Part shown: piece by piece, positions 1-9,072 of the stretch | Position numbering within the stretch: position 1 is the stretch's first letter | Layout: every line of letters starts with the position of its first letter | Source of the DNA: Flavobacterium gyeonganense | Lineage (GTDB): Bacteria > Bacteroidota > Bacteroidia > Flavobacteriales > Flavobacteriaceae | NCBI RefSeq assembly: GCF_029625295.1 | Contig: NZ_CP121112.1 | Location: 930,001 to 994,000, forward strand | Reading direction: 5' to 3' | DNA: 64,000 bases | Program-made: the position numbers and the translations under genes | Notes under the pieces: generated by a model | Databases searched by the model: none | What the model was told of the DNA's origin: nothing | The model's input: the letters and a program-made list of their open reading frames with translations, nothing else

Positions 1-955
1 AGTAATTTAAACCTCGGGCCAAAGTTACATCTAAATCTAAAATCGCAGTTGAAAGTCCTAATTCAGCAACATTGTCACATATAAACTTCAGTTCTTCAAC
101 ACCTTTCATTCCTTCTTCTGATGAAGCTAGTAACTCTGAAAGCTGCTTGATTTTATCTGCAAAAGTTCCACTAAAGCTAAAAAGCGGCTGTAGTTTTACC
201 AACGCTGTTTCAGAAATACCTTTTTCGATCATTTCTTTCTTTACGCCATCTTCTCCAATTTTATCTAATTTATCAAGAGCAACTGTAAAATCAATTAATT
301 TATCTGAAGCACCGATAACTTCAGCGATTCCAGATAATATTTTTCTGTTATTGATTTTAATCGTTACACCTTCTAAACCTAAAGATGTAAAAACCGTATC
401 ATATAACTGAACTAATTCTACTTCCTGCCAAAGTGACTTTGAACCTACAACGTCGGCATCACATTGAAAAAACTCTCTAAAACGGCCTTTTTGCGGACGA
501 TCTGCTCTCCAAACCGGCTGAATTTGATATCTTTTAAAAGGAAATTCGATTTCGTTTTGATGCTGTACAACATATCTTGCAAACGGAACAGTCAAATCAT
601 AACGCAATGCTTTTTCTGAAATTCTGCTTGTAAACTTATTCAACTCAATTCTTTGATCAACATTAATTGTTTCTGCCGAATTAGTCTGAAGCACTTCTAA
701 AGATTGCGGCAATTCGATTTTATTTTTATTGAAGAAAAAATTTCCCGAATTCAATATCTTAAAAATCAAACGATCACCTTCTTCTCCATATTTTCCCATG
801 AGGGTATCTGAATTTTCAAACGAAGGCGTTTCAATTGGCTGAAACCCAAATTTCTCAAAATTAGTTTTTATCGTTTGAATAATATATTGACGCTTTGACA
901 CCTCTGCAGGTGAAAAATCTCTTGTCCCTTGTGGTATACTTGGTTTTGAAGCCAT
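1..955 (-). CDS. hisS: Histidyl-tRNA synthetase, C-terminal part cut by window edge
   Basis: Charges tRNA-His with histidine in the cytoplasm. About 318 N-terminal residues are visible, roughly two thirds of a normal HisRS, and the frame stays open to base 1. The ATG at 953-955 is followed by the class II entry motif PQGTRDFSP. The motif 2 region [15 protein letters not shown] leads into [10 protein letters not shown], and the histidine-site segment LARGLNY lies at the window edge. The gene reads away from the divergent ABC permease. Upstream lies a low-complexity tract built from the word gattttaga, with no clear promoter. Identity is secure from the motifs; the missing part is the end of the catalytic core and the anticodon-binding domain. 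Confidence 0.95.
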   Translation of the reverse strand, partial: MASKPSIPQGTRDFSPAEVSKRQYIIQTIKTNFEKFGFQPIETPSFENSDTLMGKYGEEGDRLIFKILNSGNFFFNKNKIELPQSLEVLQTNSAETINVDQRIELNKFTSRISEKALRYDLTVPFARYVVQHQNEIEFPFKRYQIQPVWRADRPQKGRFREFFQCDADVVGSKSLWQEVELVQLYDTVFTSLGLEGVTIKINNRKILSGIAEVIGASDKLIDFTVALDKLDKIGEDGVKKEMIEKGISETALVKLQPLFSFSGTFADKIKQLSELLASSEEGMKGVEELKFICDNVAELGLSTAILDLDVTLARGLNY

Positions 956-1204
956 CTTTTTTTATTTTAGATTTCTGATTTTAGATTTTAGATTTCTTTG
1001 AAACTAAAATACAAAACCTTTAAAATTAATTTATTTCTAGATTTTTTTGATTGTTGATTTTGACATTTCGCCTTTAAGACTTTAGGACTTTCCAACTTTC
1101 AACTTAATTTAAAATCGCCTGCAAATATCTTACTTTTTAGAATAAATAATAACACTTCGAAAACAAACTTGTAACAAAAACCGTATTTTCGTGACAAATT
1201 GTTC

Positions 1205-2449
1205 ATGATGCTAAAATTATTTAAAGAAAATATCCGGATTGCTTTTGGTTCTATCAAAACGCAATTGCTGCGAACTATTCTTACGGTATTGATTATCGCT
1301 ATCGGAATTACAGCTTTGGTTGGGATTTTGACTGTTGTAACTGCACTTGAAAATACGGTTTCGACTAATTTTGCATCTATGGGAGCGAACACTTTCAACA
1401 TTAATCAATACGAAAATACCGTTAAAAACCGTGGCGGAAATGAACGCGAGATCATCAACCCGATTATTTCATACCCTGAAGCTGTCGCTTTTAAAAACAA
1501 ATACAAATACCCGTTTACGGAAACTTCTCTTTCATTTACAGCAACTTCAAAAGCCGAAGTCAAATATCTAGATCAAAAAACAGATCCGGAAATCACAATT
1601 GTTGGTGTCGACGAACATTTTATAGGCAACTCCGGGTTAGAAATCAATTCAGGACGCCCATTCAATCAGTTTGATATCGATAATAATACCTATTCCTGTG
1701 TGGTAGGTTCCGATTTCGAGAAGGGTTTATTAAAAGATGTCAATCCAATCGATAAAATTATTTCAATCCGAGGTGCGCGTTTTAAAGTTATTGGAGTTTT
1801 AAAAGAAAAAGGTTCTACTTTCGGAAACAGTCAGGACTTAAGAGTTTTAATCCCGATTCAGGTAGCACGCTCGTTATTCACAGCTCCAAACATCAACTAT
1901 ACCATAAGCGTAATGGTCTCTAAAAAAGAACTTTTAGACCAGGCTGTTGATAACGCAACCAGTACGATGAGAAGAGTTCGAAAACTTAGTCCGGTTCGTG
2001 ATAATAATTTCGGAATTGGCCGCAGTGACGATTTAATCAACAGAATTCTCGGAATCACTAAATATCTAGGATGGGCTTCCTGGATTATCAGTATCATTAC
2101 CATTCTTGGATCATCAATTGCCTTAATGAACATTATGATCGTTTCGGTTACAGAACGTACCCGCGAAATTGGTGTTCGTAAAGCTTTGGGTGCAACAAAA
2201 ATTACTATTTCCGTTCAGTTTTTTATCGAAACTTTATTAATTGGACAAATTGGCGGTTTAGTCGGAATTGTTTTAGGAATCTTAATCGGTTTCGCATTTG
2301 CAGCCGCAATGAGCTTTGCATTCGTTATTCCGTGGATGGCAATTTTTGCAGCTTTTGGTACAAGTTTTATGGTTGCCATTGTTTCCGGATTGTACCCTGC
2401 AATCAAAGCTTCTCAATTAGACCCTATTGAGGCTTTACGTTACGAATAA
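1205..2449 (+). CDS. ABC transporter permease, MacB/FtsX type
   Basis: Integral inner-membrane permease of the MacB/LolCE type, expected to work with a separate ATPase in exporting a lipoprotein, peptide or drug. An N-terminal membrane segment (about residues 18-42) is followed by a large periplasmic MacB_PCD-like domain. Three C-terminal membrane segments make the FtsX domain, with the typical MNIMIVSVTERTREIGVRKA block between the first and second of them. At 414 residues it has the normal length. The ATG at 1205 was chosen over an in-frame TTG at 1199. No ATPase gene adjoins it here, so the partner is encoded elsewhere and the substrate is unknown. Confidence 0.9.
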   Translation: MMLKLFKENIRIAFGSIKTQLLRTILTVLIIAIGITALVGILTVVTALENTVSTNFASMGANTFNINQYENTVKNRGGNEREIINPIISYPEAVAFKNKYKYPFTETSLSFTATSKAEVKYLDQKTDPEITIVGVDEHFIGNSGLEINSGRPFNQFDIDNNTYSCVVGSDFEKGLLKDVNPIDKIISIRGARFKVIGVLKEKGSTFGNSQDLRVLIPIQVARSLFTAPNINYTISVMVSKKELLDQAVDNATSTMRRVRKLSPVRDNNFGIGRSDDLINRILGITKYLGWASWIISIITILGSSIALMNIMIVSVTERTREIGVRKALGATKITISVQFFIETLLIGQIGGLVGIVLGILIGFAFAAAMSFAFVIPWMAIFAAFGTSFMVAIVSGLYPAIKASQLDPIEALRYE

Positions 2450-2487
2450 TTTTTATTTGAAGCAGAATTTACTCGTTTTAAATACCA

Positions 2488-2560
2488 GTTGTCCCGCTAT
2501 ACGTTTCAATCTTTTATGCCGAACCCCGGCATAAAAGGATTTTCACTGCTATCGGGGCTA
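2488..2560 (+). repeat. Dispersed hairpin repeat, copy A
   Basis: An intergenic element of about 73 bp. It has a left arm (tcccgctatacgtttc), a strong stem in which AATCTTTTATGCCG faces CGGCATAAAAGGATT, and a right arm ending atcggggcta. Related copies sit at 13618-13693 and, inverted, at 33202-33279; a more distant relative is at 26963-27042. Loop and stem bases differ between copies while pairing is largely kept. It lies in the gap between convergent genes (ABC permease and prmC). Confidence 0.7.
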
Positions 2561-2601
2561 AATTATACCCATCATTTTTTCAAGAACTTTTCATTTCTTC
2601 T

Positions 2602-2677
2602 GTAAGGTTTGTAAAACCTTGTTATGCTTATAATGTATTTAGAATACATCCCTACAAGGTCTTGGAAACCTTGCAGG
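2602..2677. repeat. Three consecutive hairpins, the last overlapping the prmC stop
   Basis: Three inverted repeats in a row: gtaaggtttgtaaaaccttg (2602-2621), ATGTATT facing AATACAT (2633-2649), and ctacaaggtcttgg facing aaaccttgcagg (2652-2677). The first and third share the CAAGGT/ACCTTG arms. The third supplies the final codons and the stop of prmC on the minus strand. They may also end transcription from both convergent genes, although no clean T-run follows. Confidence 0.6.
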
Positions 2678-3518
2678 AAATCATACGATCATTATCATAA
2701 ATGTCCTTTCGCAATTCAATATTTTTAAAATCCATTTTTTCCAGTAATTCAGTCATTTCCTTTCCTAAATACTGATTGATTTCAAAATACAATTGCCCTT
2801 TTTCTAAAAGGTTTTTTTGAGCTAATTCAGCAATTTTCCTGTAAAAAACCAACGCATCATTGTCATCCACAAAAAGTGCCAGATGCGGTTCGTAATCCAA
2901 AACATTCTTTTTAATTTCCTGCTTTTCTAAATGGCGGACATAGGGCGGATTTGAAACGATAATATCAAAATTAGATTTCAGGATTTCTAATTCTAAAACA
3001 CTCTTGAGTATAAATATTATCTTGGTATTATTATTCCTTGCATTTTTTTTTGCCGTTTCAATAGCCTTCTTCGAAACATCCATAGCATAAACTTCTGCAT
3101 TTGGCAGATTCTTTGCCAGTGAAATTGCAATACAGCCACTTCCCGTTCCTATGTCAAGTATTTTAAGTTTTTTAGTTTTGTCGATAATCTTGTTTTCATT
3201 AATAATCCAGTCAACCAGTTCTTCTGTTTCGGGTCTTGGAATCAAAACATTTTCATTCACTTCAAAATCCAATCCATAAAAATTTGTTTTCCCCAGTAAA
3301 TACTGAATCGGAACTTCTTTTTTCAGTTCATTTAAAAAAGATTTCAAAACCTCTAAATCAGCATCTGAAAAAGCTAATTCATGATTCAAAGCCAAATCTA
3401 TTTGTCTAAGATTATATTTGTTTTCTAATATCAGATAAAAAAAACTCTCAGCTTCGTAAGCATCATATAACGAAGAGAGTTCCTTAATAAATTGTGTTCT
3501 GTATTGTTTGATTTTCAT
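2652..3518 (-). CDS. prmC: Release factor glutamine methyltransferase
   Basis: Methylates the GGQ glutamine of peptide chain release factors RF1 and RF2 using S-adenosylmethionine, in the cytoplasm. A helical N-terminal domain (about residues 1-85) precedes a Rossmann methyltransferase domain. The SAM-binding motif DIGTGSGC is at about 122-129 and the catalytic NPPY at 190-193. At 288 residues it has normal length. The last eight or nine codons (ISCKVSKTL and stop) lie inside a palindromic intergenic repeat, so the C-terminus appears to have been supplied or replaced by a repeat. The gene stands alone on the minus strand, convergent with the ABC permease. Confidence 0.95.
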   Translation of the reverse strand: MKIKQYRTQFIKELSSLYDAYEAESFFYLILENKYNLRQIDLALNHELAFSDADLEVLKSFLNELKKEVPIQYLLGKTNFYGLDFEVNENVLIPRPETEELVDWIINENKIIDKTKKLKILDIGTGSGCIAISLAKNLPNAEVYAMDVSKKAIETAKKNARNNNTKIIFILKSVLELEILKSNFDIIVSNPPYVRHLEKQEIKKNVLDYEPHLALFVDDNDALVFYRKIAELAQKNLLEKGQLYFEINQYLGKEMTELLEKMDFKNIELRKDIYDNDRMISCKVSKTL

Positions 3519-3595
3519 TGGGGATTTTAAGCTTTTTAGCTAAATTAAATTGCTTTCTATAAGTATTGAGAAATACATTTTGTTACAGTGTTATT

Positions 3596-4081
3596 TTACA
3601 ATTCTTTCAACATCCAGACCGGGCAGGAATTGTGACCTGTAGATCCTAACGGAGCCTCTAAATATACAAACCCTGACTTCTTATATAATTTTTGGGCAGC
3701 ATGCATAAAAGGCATTGTTTCTAAATAACATTTTTCGAAACCAAAGTTTTTAGCATGCTCTAAACATTTTTCGATCATTTTGCTCCCTATTCCTAATCCG
3801 CGGGTTTTGGGTAAAAAATACATTTTTTGTAATTCGCAAATCTTCGGGTCGCCATTTTCCAAAGGGGCGATTCCGCAACATCCTACAATTTCACCTTCGT
3901 TCTCAACCACAAAATAAACCGATTGTGCCTTACTGTATTGTTCAAACATTAAATCCAAATACGGATCTTCATAAGCTGTTCCGGTTTTCGGGATTTCCAT
4001 TTCATCAAAAACCCATCTTATTAATTGGGCAACTGCCTGATTGTCTTCTTTTTTAATTTCTCTGATAATCCAATTTTCCAT
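3596..4081 (-). CDS. GNAT family N-acetyltransferase
   Basis: A 161-residue acetyltransferase that would move an acetyl group from acetyl-CoA to an amine; the substrate is unknown. The pyrophosphate-binding loop is seen in KTRGLGIGSKMIEKCLEHA, followed by the typical strand FEKCYLETM and a C-terminal LYKKSGF. The ATG at 4079-4081 was chosen because it starts the conserved domain (MENWIIREIKKEDN). Longer in-frame starts would run into the divergent ribD promoter. It is divergent from ribD with about 106 bases between the starts. Confidence 0.85.
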   Translation of the reverse strand: MENWIIREIKKEDNQAVAQLIRWVFDEMEIPKTGTAYEDPYLDLMFEQYSKAQSVYFVVENEGEIVGCCGIAPLENGDPKICELQKMYFLPKTRGLGIGSKMIEKCLEHAKNFGFEKCYLETMPFMHAAQKLYKKSGFVYLEAPLGSTGHNSCPVWMLKEL

Positions 4082-4175
4082 TTTAAAATTTATTCTGCCT
4101 TCCACAAAAATAAACATACTTTTAATATTGTTTAACAACTCCGTTGTTAACATTAAACTAAAACTCAAAAATGAC

Positions 4176-4183
4176 TACTTTTG
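4176..4183 (+). promoter_or_regulatory. TAnnTTTG promoter element directly before ribD
   Basis: TACTTTTG fits the Bacteroidota -7 element and ends only four bases before the proposed GTG start at 4188. If used, the ribD mRNA would be leaderless or nearly so. No TTG lies at the usual 17-23-base distance upstream, so the -33 half is weak. Confidence 0.5.
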
Positions 4184-4187
4184 CAAT

Positions 4188-5237
4188 GTGAACATACATG
4201 AAAAATACATAAAACGCTGCATCGAACTGGCCAAAAATGGTTTTGGAACAACATATCCAAATCCAATTGTAGGAAGTGTAATTGTTTACGAAGATAAAAT
4301 TATCGGCGAAGGCTGGCACAAAAAAGCCGGTGAACCACACGCCGAAGTCAATGCGATTCGATCTGTCAAAGACAAATCCTTACTCAAAAAAGCCACTATT
4401 TATGTAAGCTTAGAACCCTGCAGCCACTTTGGAAAAACACCACCATGCTGCGATTTGATTATCGAACATAAAATTCCAAATGTGGTTGTGGGCACTGTTG
4501 ATCCAAACGAAAAAGTTGCCGGAAAGGGAATAAAAAAAATAATAGAATCAGGTTCTAATGTAATTGTTGGTGTTTTAGAAAATGAATGCTATGAACTCAA
4601 CAAGCGCTTTTTTACCTTTCACAACAAGAAGCGGCCTTATATTATCTTAAAATGGGCTGAAAGTCACGATGGTTTTCTAGCACCTGAAAAACAACCTGGC
4701 CAGAAGCGCCAGCCTGTTTGGATAACCAATCCTTATTCCAGGCAATTGGTTCATAAATGGAGAAGCGAAGAACAGGCAATCCTTGTTGGCACTCAAACTG
4801 CAATTGAGGATAATCCGAAATTAAATATCAGGGACTGGTCGGGGAACAATCCTGTAAGAATCGTTTTAGATCAAAGCAACAGAATTCCAAAATACAGTTT
4901 TATTTTTGATAACAGTGTTAAAACGATTGTTTTTACCAAATCTGAAACTGCCCTTTCAAAAGAAAACACAATTTTTGAAGTAATTAATTTTAATCAAAAT
5001 ATAATACCGCAAATTTTGGCTGTTTTGCATCAAAATCAGATTCAGTCCATTATTATCGAAGGCGGCTCACAAACTTTACAGGCTTTCATTGACCAGAATA
5101 TTTGGGATGAAGCCCGCATTTTTACAGGAAAAATTACTTTTAATAAAGGAATAAAAGCTCCGCTTATTGAAAAGAAAAACGCAAACAAAACTTATATTCA
5201 GAACGACGAATTAACACATATTAGAAATTATGATTGA
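4188..5237 (+). CDS. ribD: Bifunctional riboflavin deaminase-reductase
   Basis: Carries out two riboflavin steps: deamination of the diaminopyrimidine nucleotide, then NADPH-dependent reduction of its ribose. The N-terminal deaminase has the zinc site HAEVNAI and PCSHFGKTPPCC (about residues 49-83). The C-terminal reductase starts near residue 145 and includes IIIEGGSQTLQAF. At 349 residues it has normal length. The GTG at 4188 begins the conserved start VNIHEKYIKRCIELAKNG; no in-frame ATG gives this N-terminus. Its end overlaps the following HAD gene by 8 bases, suggesting translational coupling. No FMN riboswitch is visible upstream. Confidence 0.93.
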   Translation: MNIHEKYIKRCIELAKNGFGTTYPNPIVGSVIVYEDKIIGEGWHKKAGEPHAEVNAIRSVKDKSLLKKATIYVSLEPCSHFGKTPPCCDLIIEHKIPNVVVGTVDPNEKVAGKGIKKIIESGSNVIVGVLENECYELNKRFFTFHNKKRPYIILKWAESHDGFLAPEKQPGQKRQPVWITNPYSRQLVHKWRSEEQAILVGTQTAIEDNPKLNIRDWSGNNPVRIVLDQSNRIPKYSFIFDNSVKTIVFTKSETALSKENTIFEVINFNQNIIPQILAVLHQNQIQSIIIEGGSQTLQAFIDQNIWDEARIFTGKITFNKGIKAPLIEKKNANKTYIQNDELTHIRNYD

Positions 5238-5832
5238 TACAATAATTTTTGATTTTGGAGACATTTTCATCAATTTAGATAAAGAAGCCACTATTTCGGG
5301 ACTAAAGAAATTAGGCATGACCGAATGGAATTCTGAATTTGACCGATTGAATCTGTTATTTGAGACCGGCGATATTTCGCATGATGATTTTTTGGCAGGT
5401 TTTCAGGCACAGCTTCCTAATGCCTCAATCGAAGAAATTCTGGAAGCATGGAATGCTGTACTCGCAGATTTTCCGTTATACCGATTAGAATTTCTCCAGA
5501 TGCTTTCTAAAAAATACCGTCTGTTTTTATTAAGTAATACCGATTCTATCCATATTGCAACTTTCGAAAATAAAAGCGGAGTCTCTTTTTACAGAGATTT
5601 TTACCAATGTTTTGAAAAAGTGTATTTTTCATTTGAAATTGGAATACGAAAGCCAAATCCAGAAGCCTATCAATATATCATCAACAAACACGAATTATCT
5701 CCAAAACGAACTTTGTTTGTTGACGATAAAAAAGAAAACACTGATGCTGCTGCAGCTTTAGGACTTCATGTCTGGAATTTACAAGTTAGCAAGGAAGATG
5801 TTGTGGATTTATTTGAAAAACAAATACTTTAG
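5230..5832 (+). CDS. HAD family hydrolase, candidate riboflavin-pathway phosphatase
   Basis: A 200-residue haloacid-dehalogenase-type phosphatase of the YihX-like subfamily. Motif I is FDFGDIF with the nucleophile at Asp8, motif II is LLSNTDS, the conserved lysine is in IRKPNPEAY, and motif III is LFVDDKKEN. A small helical cap lies between motifs I and II. The gene overlaps ribD by 8 bases. RibD makes a phosphorylated intermediate that must be dephosphorylated by a HAD enzyme before lumazine synthase can use it, so this is a natural candidate. That role is inferred from context; sugar-phosphate phosphatase is the alternative. Confidence 0.85.
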   Translation: MIDTIIFDFGDIFINLDKEATISGLKKLGMTEWNSEFDRLNLLFETGDISHDDFLAGFQAQLPNASIEEILEAWNAVLADFPLYRLEFLQMLSKKYRLFLLSNTDSIHIATFENKSGVSFYRDFYQCFEKVYFSFEIGIRKPNPEAYQYIINKHELSPKRTLFVDDKKENTDAAAALGLHVWNLQVSKEDVVDLFEKQIL

Positions 5833-5842
5833 AACCGTACTT

Positions 5843-6475
5843 TTGGAATATAACGACACCTATCAAACTATTGCTTCTGAATCTGAAGAAGTGTTATTTA
5901 AAGAAAAAGGTAGCAAATTCTTTGGCTATGCTTTTCCAATAGAAACTGAGGACGAAGTAAAACCTATTATTGAAAGGTTAAAAAAGCAGCATCCCCACGC
6001 TGTACATTATTGTTATGCTTATCAAATTGGTACTGCACCAAAAATTTCATATCGGGCAAATGATGACGGAGAACCAGGCAATACAGCCGGAGCGCCAATT
6101 TATGGACAAATCCAGTCTTTTGGTTTAACCAATGTGCTTGTAGTTGTGGTTCGATTTTTTGGCGGAATAAAATTGGGGGTTGGCGGATTAATAGCTGCTT
6201 ACAAAACTACTGCACAAATGACACTTGAGATTTGTAAAATTGTCGAAAAAACAATTGATGTCCATTTTTTAATCTCTTTTGATTATAAAAACATGAACAA
6301 GGTAATGCGGGTAATCAAGGAGAAAAAGCTCGAAATAACTTCTCAGGAAATGGAAATTGATGAAAATTCAGGACTGCCAATTGGTAAAATAATAACAAAG
6401 ACCCGAAAAAAAAATGCTGAATCTATATTCAGCACTTTTGATTTAATGTTTGAAATCGATATAAAAATTATGTAA
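5843..6475 (+). CDS. IMPACT/YigZ family protein
   Basis: A protein of about 210 residues in the YigZ/IMPACT family, whose members bind nucleic acid or ribosomes; the molecular role in bacteria is poorly known. The family core is clear: GEPGNTAGAPIYGQI, then VVVVRFFGGIKLGVGGL, with a C-terminal ferredoxin-like domain. The conserved N-terminus EYNDTYQTIASESEEV begins right after a TTG at 5843, eleven bases after the HAD stop, and no ATG is available there. The longer frame from 5768 would overlap the HAD gene and is not needed. It is third in the ribD transcription unit. Confidence 0.85.
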   Translation: MEYNDTYQTIASESEEVLFKEKGSKFFGYAFPIETEDEVKPIIERLKKQHPHAVHYCYAYQIGTAPKISYRANDDGEPGNTAGAPIYGQIQSFGLTNVLVVVVRFFGGIKLGVGGLIAAYKTTAQMTLEICKIVEKTIDVHFLISFDYKNMNKVMRVIKEKKLEITSQEMEIDENSGLPIGKIITKTRKKNAESIFSTFDLMFEIDIKIM

Positions 6476-6506
6476 ATCGATATAAAAACGCACCTCGTTT
6501 TAGCAA

Positions 6507-6911
6507 TTATTTAAGTGTTTTAAATAATTCTAAAATATAATCCGGAGGGGCAGTTGGCCGACCTGTTTTTAACGAAATAAATACCAAAATAAACACTGCC
6601 GTTGTTAATAACTCATTCGCTTCATTATAAATTGCACAGTCAAATTCAATCTTGACTGAAGACTGACTTTTGAATGTGGTATGAATTGTTAAAAGCTCAT
6701 CATAACGCGCCGATTTTTTGTAATTTATCTGCATCGAAACAATAGGCAGTCCGATTCCGCTTTCTTCCATACTTTTATACGAAATCCCTTTGTTTCTAAG
6801 CCATTCCACGCGTCCTATCTCAAAATAAGGAACGTAATTTCCATGATATACGATTCCCATTTGATCGGTTTCTGAGTAGCGGACACGTATCTGAGTTTGA
6901 TGATTTTTCAT
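6507..6911 (-). CDS. YbgC-type acyl-CoA thioesterase
   Basis: A 134-residue hotdog-fold thioesterase of the 4-hydroxybenzoyl-CoA thioesterase/YbgC group, hydrolysing acyl-CoA in the cytoplasm. The active-site motif YSETDQMGIVYHGNYVPYFE is present near residue 12, with the catalytic Asp in ETDQMG, followed by the usual RVEWLRNKGI. Length is normal. It is convergent with the YigZ gene and divergent from dnaA. The exact acyl substrate cannot be read from the sequence. Confidence 0.88.
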   Translation of the reverse strand: MKNHQTQIRVRYSETDQMGIVYHGNYVPYFEIGRVEWLRNKGISYKSMEESGIGLPIVSMQINYKKSARYDELLTIHTTFKSQSSVKIEFDCAIYNEANELLTTAVFILVFISLKTGRPTAPPDYILELFKTLK

Positions 6912-7098
6912 TATTTAATATATTAAAAAAATTTAATTTTTACAAGCCTCTTACAATATTATTTTATAAAATTAGAGAGCAAAATATTTTTTTTTACAGA
7001 AATTTGTTCACATATTTGTTATCCCGAAATACGGAATTAAATTGCTCCCTTTTATTAGGAGAATCTTTATCAATAATAAAAAAAATTTATCTGAATTT

Positions 7099-8527
7099 AT
7101 GACTAAAACTGCTCAATCAGTATGGGAAAACTGTTTGTCCTTTATAAAAGACAATATTCAAGATCAGGCATACAAAACCTGGTTTGAACCAATCAAATCA
7201 GTTGAGCTAACCGACAACGCGTTATATATTCAGGTTCCAAGTAAATTTTTCTACGAATGGCTCGAAGAGCATTATGTAAAATTATTGAAAGTTGCGCTTA
7301 CCAAAGAACTGGGAAAAAACGCAAAGTTACTCTATAAAATTAAAATGGAAAACACTTATGGAAACAAACAGCCGTTTACCGAGCAGCTGCCAAGTTCCAA
7401 CAGAGTACCAATGAAACCACAAGAAGTGGATGCTCCGTTTAAAAACCTTAATCCGGAACTTAAAAATCCGTTTGTAATTCCTGGAATTAGAAATTTAAAA
7501 ATTGAATCGCAATTAAACTCGAATTACAGTTTTGACAATTTTCTTGAAGGAGACTCAAACCGTCTGGCCCGTTCTGCAGGTATGGCTGTTGCCAATAAAC
7601 CAGGAGGAACATCTTTTAATCCTTTATTGATTTTCGGCGGGGTTGGTTTAGGCAAAACACACTTAGCGCATGCTATTGGTGTTGAAGTAAAAGATAAATA
7701 TCCGGAAAAGACCGTTTTATATATTTCTGCAGAGATTTTTACTCAACAATATATTGATTCCGTAAAAAAGAACAATCGTAATGATTTCATTCATTTTTAC
7801 CAGTTAATTGACGTTTTAATTATTGATGACGTTCAGTTTTTATCAGGAAAATCAGGAACTCAGGATGTATTTTTCCACATTTTCAATTATCTGCACCAGA
7901 ACGGAAAACAGGTAATTTTAACTTCGGACAAAGCACCTGTTGATATGCAGGATATTGAACAGCGATTGTTATCCCGTTTTAAATGGGGATTATCTGCCGA
8001 ATTGCATCAGCCAGATTATGAAACCCGTATTTCGATCTTAAAAAATATCCTTTACCGTGACGGTGTTGAAATGCCGGAAGACATCCTTGAATATGTTGCC
8101 CGCAATATCAAAACCAATGTGAGAGAACTTGAAGGAGCTATTATTTCGTTAATCGCCCAGTCTTCTTTCAACAAAAAAGAAGTAACAATTGAGTTAGCTA
8201 AGAGCGTTGTAGAGAAATTTGTTAAAAATGTAAAGAGAGAAATCTCTATTGATTATATTCAAAAAATCGTGTCTGATTATTTTCAGCTGGATATTGAAAC
8301 CCTTCAGTCTAAAACCAGAAAAAGACACGTGGTTCAAGCGAGACAATTGGCGATGTTTTTTGCAAAAGAAATTCACAAAAGCTTCTTTAGCAAATATTGG
8401 CTCTCAAATTGGAGATCGCGATCATGCTACCGTCTTACATGCTTGTAAAACAGTCGATAATTTAGTTTCTACAGACAAACAATTCAAAAAATTTGTCGAA
8501 GACATCAACAAAAAATTAACGCTATAA
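7099..8527 (+). CDS. dnaA: Chromosomal replication initiator DnaA, interrupted by a +1 frameshift
   Basis: Binds DnaA boxes at the origin and opens the duplex. The ATG at 7099 starts MTKTAQSVWENCLSFIKDN. Walker A GGVGLGKTH is at 180-188 and Walker B IIDD near 241-244, with the arginine-finger region QRLLSRFKWG following. After codon 423 the frame is broken: GCAAAAGAAATTC reads into a wrong frame that stops at 8448. The proper C-terminus, including the DNA-binding signature GDRDHATVLHACKTV, continues one frame over to 8527. Removing one base (the G at 8368, within an A run) restores a 475-residue protein. A nonfunctional dnaA is not credible, so this is probably a sequence error. Confidence 0.93.
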
Positions 8528-8536
8528 ACGCGCATC

Positions 8537-9004
8537 ATGCCAGTAAAAATTTTAATGGTTTGTTTGGGAAATATCTGCAGATCGCCTTTAGCCGAAGGCA
8601 TTTTAGCATCCAAATTACCAAAAGAAAATTTTATAGTTGATTCAGCAGGAACCGGCTCCTGGCATGTGGGGCATTCCCCTGATAAAAGATCTATTGCTGT
8701 TGCCCAAAAAAATGGTTTATGCATTGATCAGCAAAAAGGAAGACAATTCAAAACTGCTGATTTTGATGAATTTGATTACATCTACGTAATGGATAATTCA
8801 AATTATAGAGATATCATGCACCTTGCTAAAACTCCGGAACACAAAAGCAAAGTTAATCTGATTCTAAATGAATTATTTCCGGATGAAAATGTCGACGTTC
8901 CAGATCCTTATTATGGAGTCGTTAATGGTTTTGACAATGTCTATCAGATGCTAGATGAAGTTGCTGAAATAATTGCCCAAAAACTTATCAAAAAACACTC
9001 TTAA
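8537..9004 (+). CDS. Low-molecular-weight protein-tyrosine phosphatase
   Basis: A 155-residue cytoplasmic phosphatase that removes phosphate from phosphotyrosine. The P-loop CLGNICRS (Cys9 to Arg15) is at the N-terminus and the general-acid loop DPYYG is near residue 121. It starts 9 bases after the dnaA stop. In other bacteria such enzymes control capsule export kinases; nothing nearby shows the partner here. Confidence 0.93.
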   Translation: MPVKILMVCLGNICRSPLAEGILASKLPKENFIVDSAGTGSWHVGHSPDKRSIAVAQKNGLCIDQQKGRQFKTADFDEFDYIYVMDNSNYRDIMHLAKTPEHKSKVNLILNELFPDENVDVPDPYYGVVNGFDNVYQMLDEVAEIIAQKLIKKHS

Positions 9005-9072
9005 TTTACTTTTTCAATTATAACCACTACATTAATTGAAAAAGTATTTCATTTTATATTCTATACCAACAT

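Noticed and set aside
1099..1401. Minus-strand frames of 60-100 codons within the ABC permease region
   Set aside because: They are shadows of the coding frame on the other strand with no independent support; the same holds for the other antisense frames over real genes.
6912..7098. Replication origin upstream of dnaA
   Set aside because: I see no cluster of DnaA boxes (TTATCCACA-like) there; dnaA is often distant from the origin in Bacteroidota.
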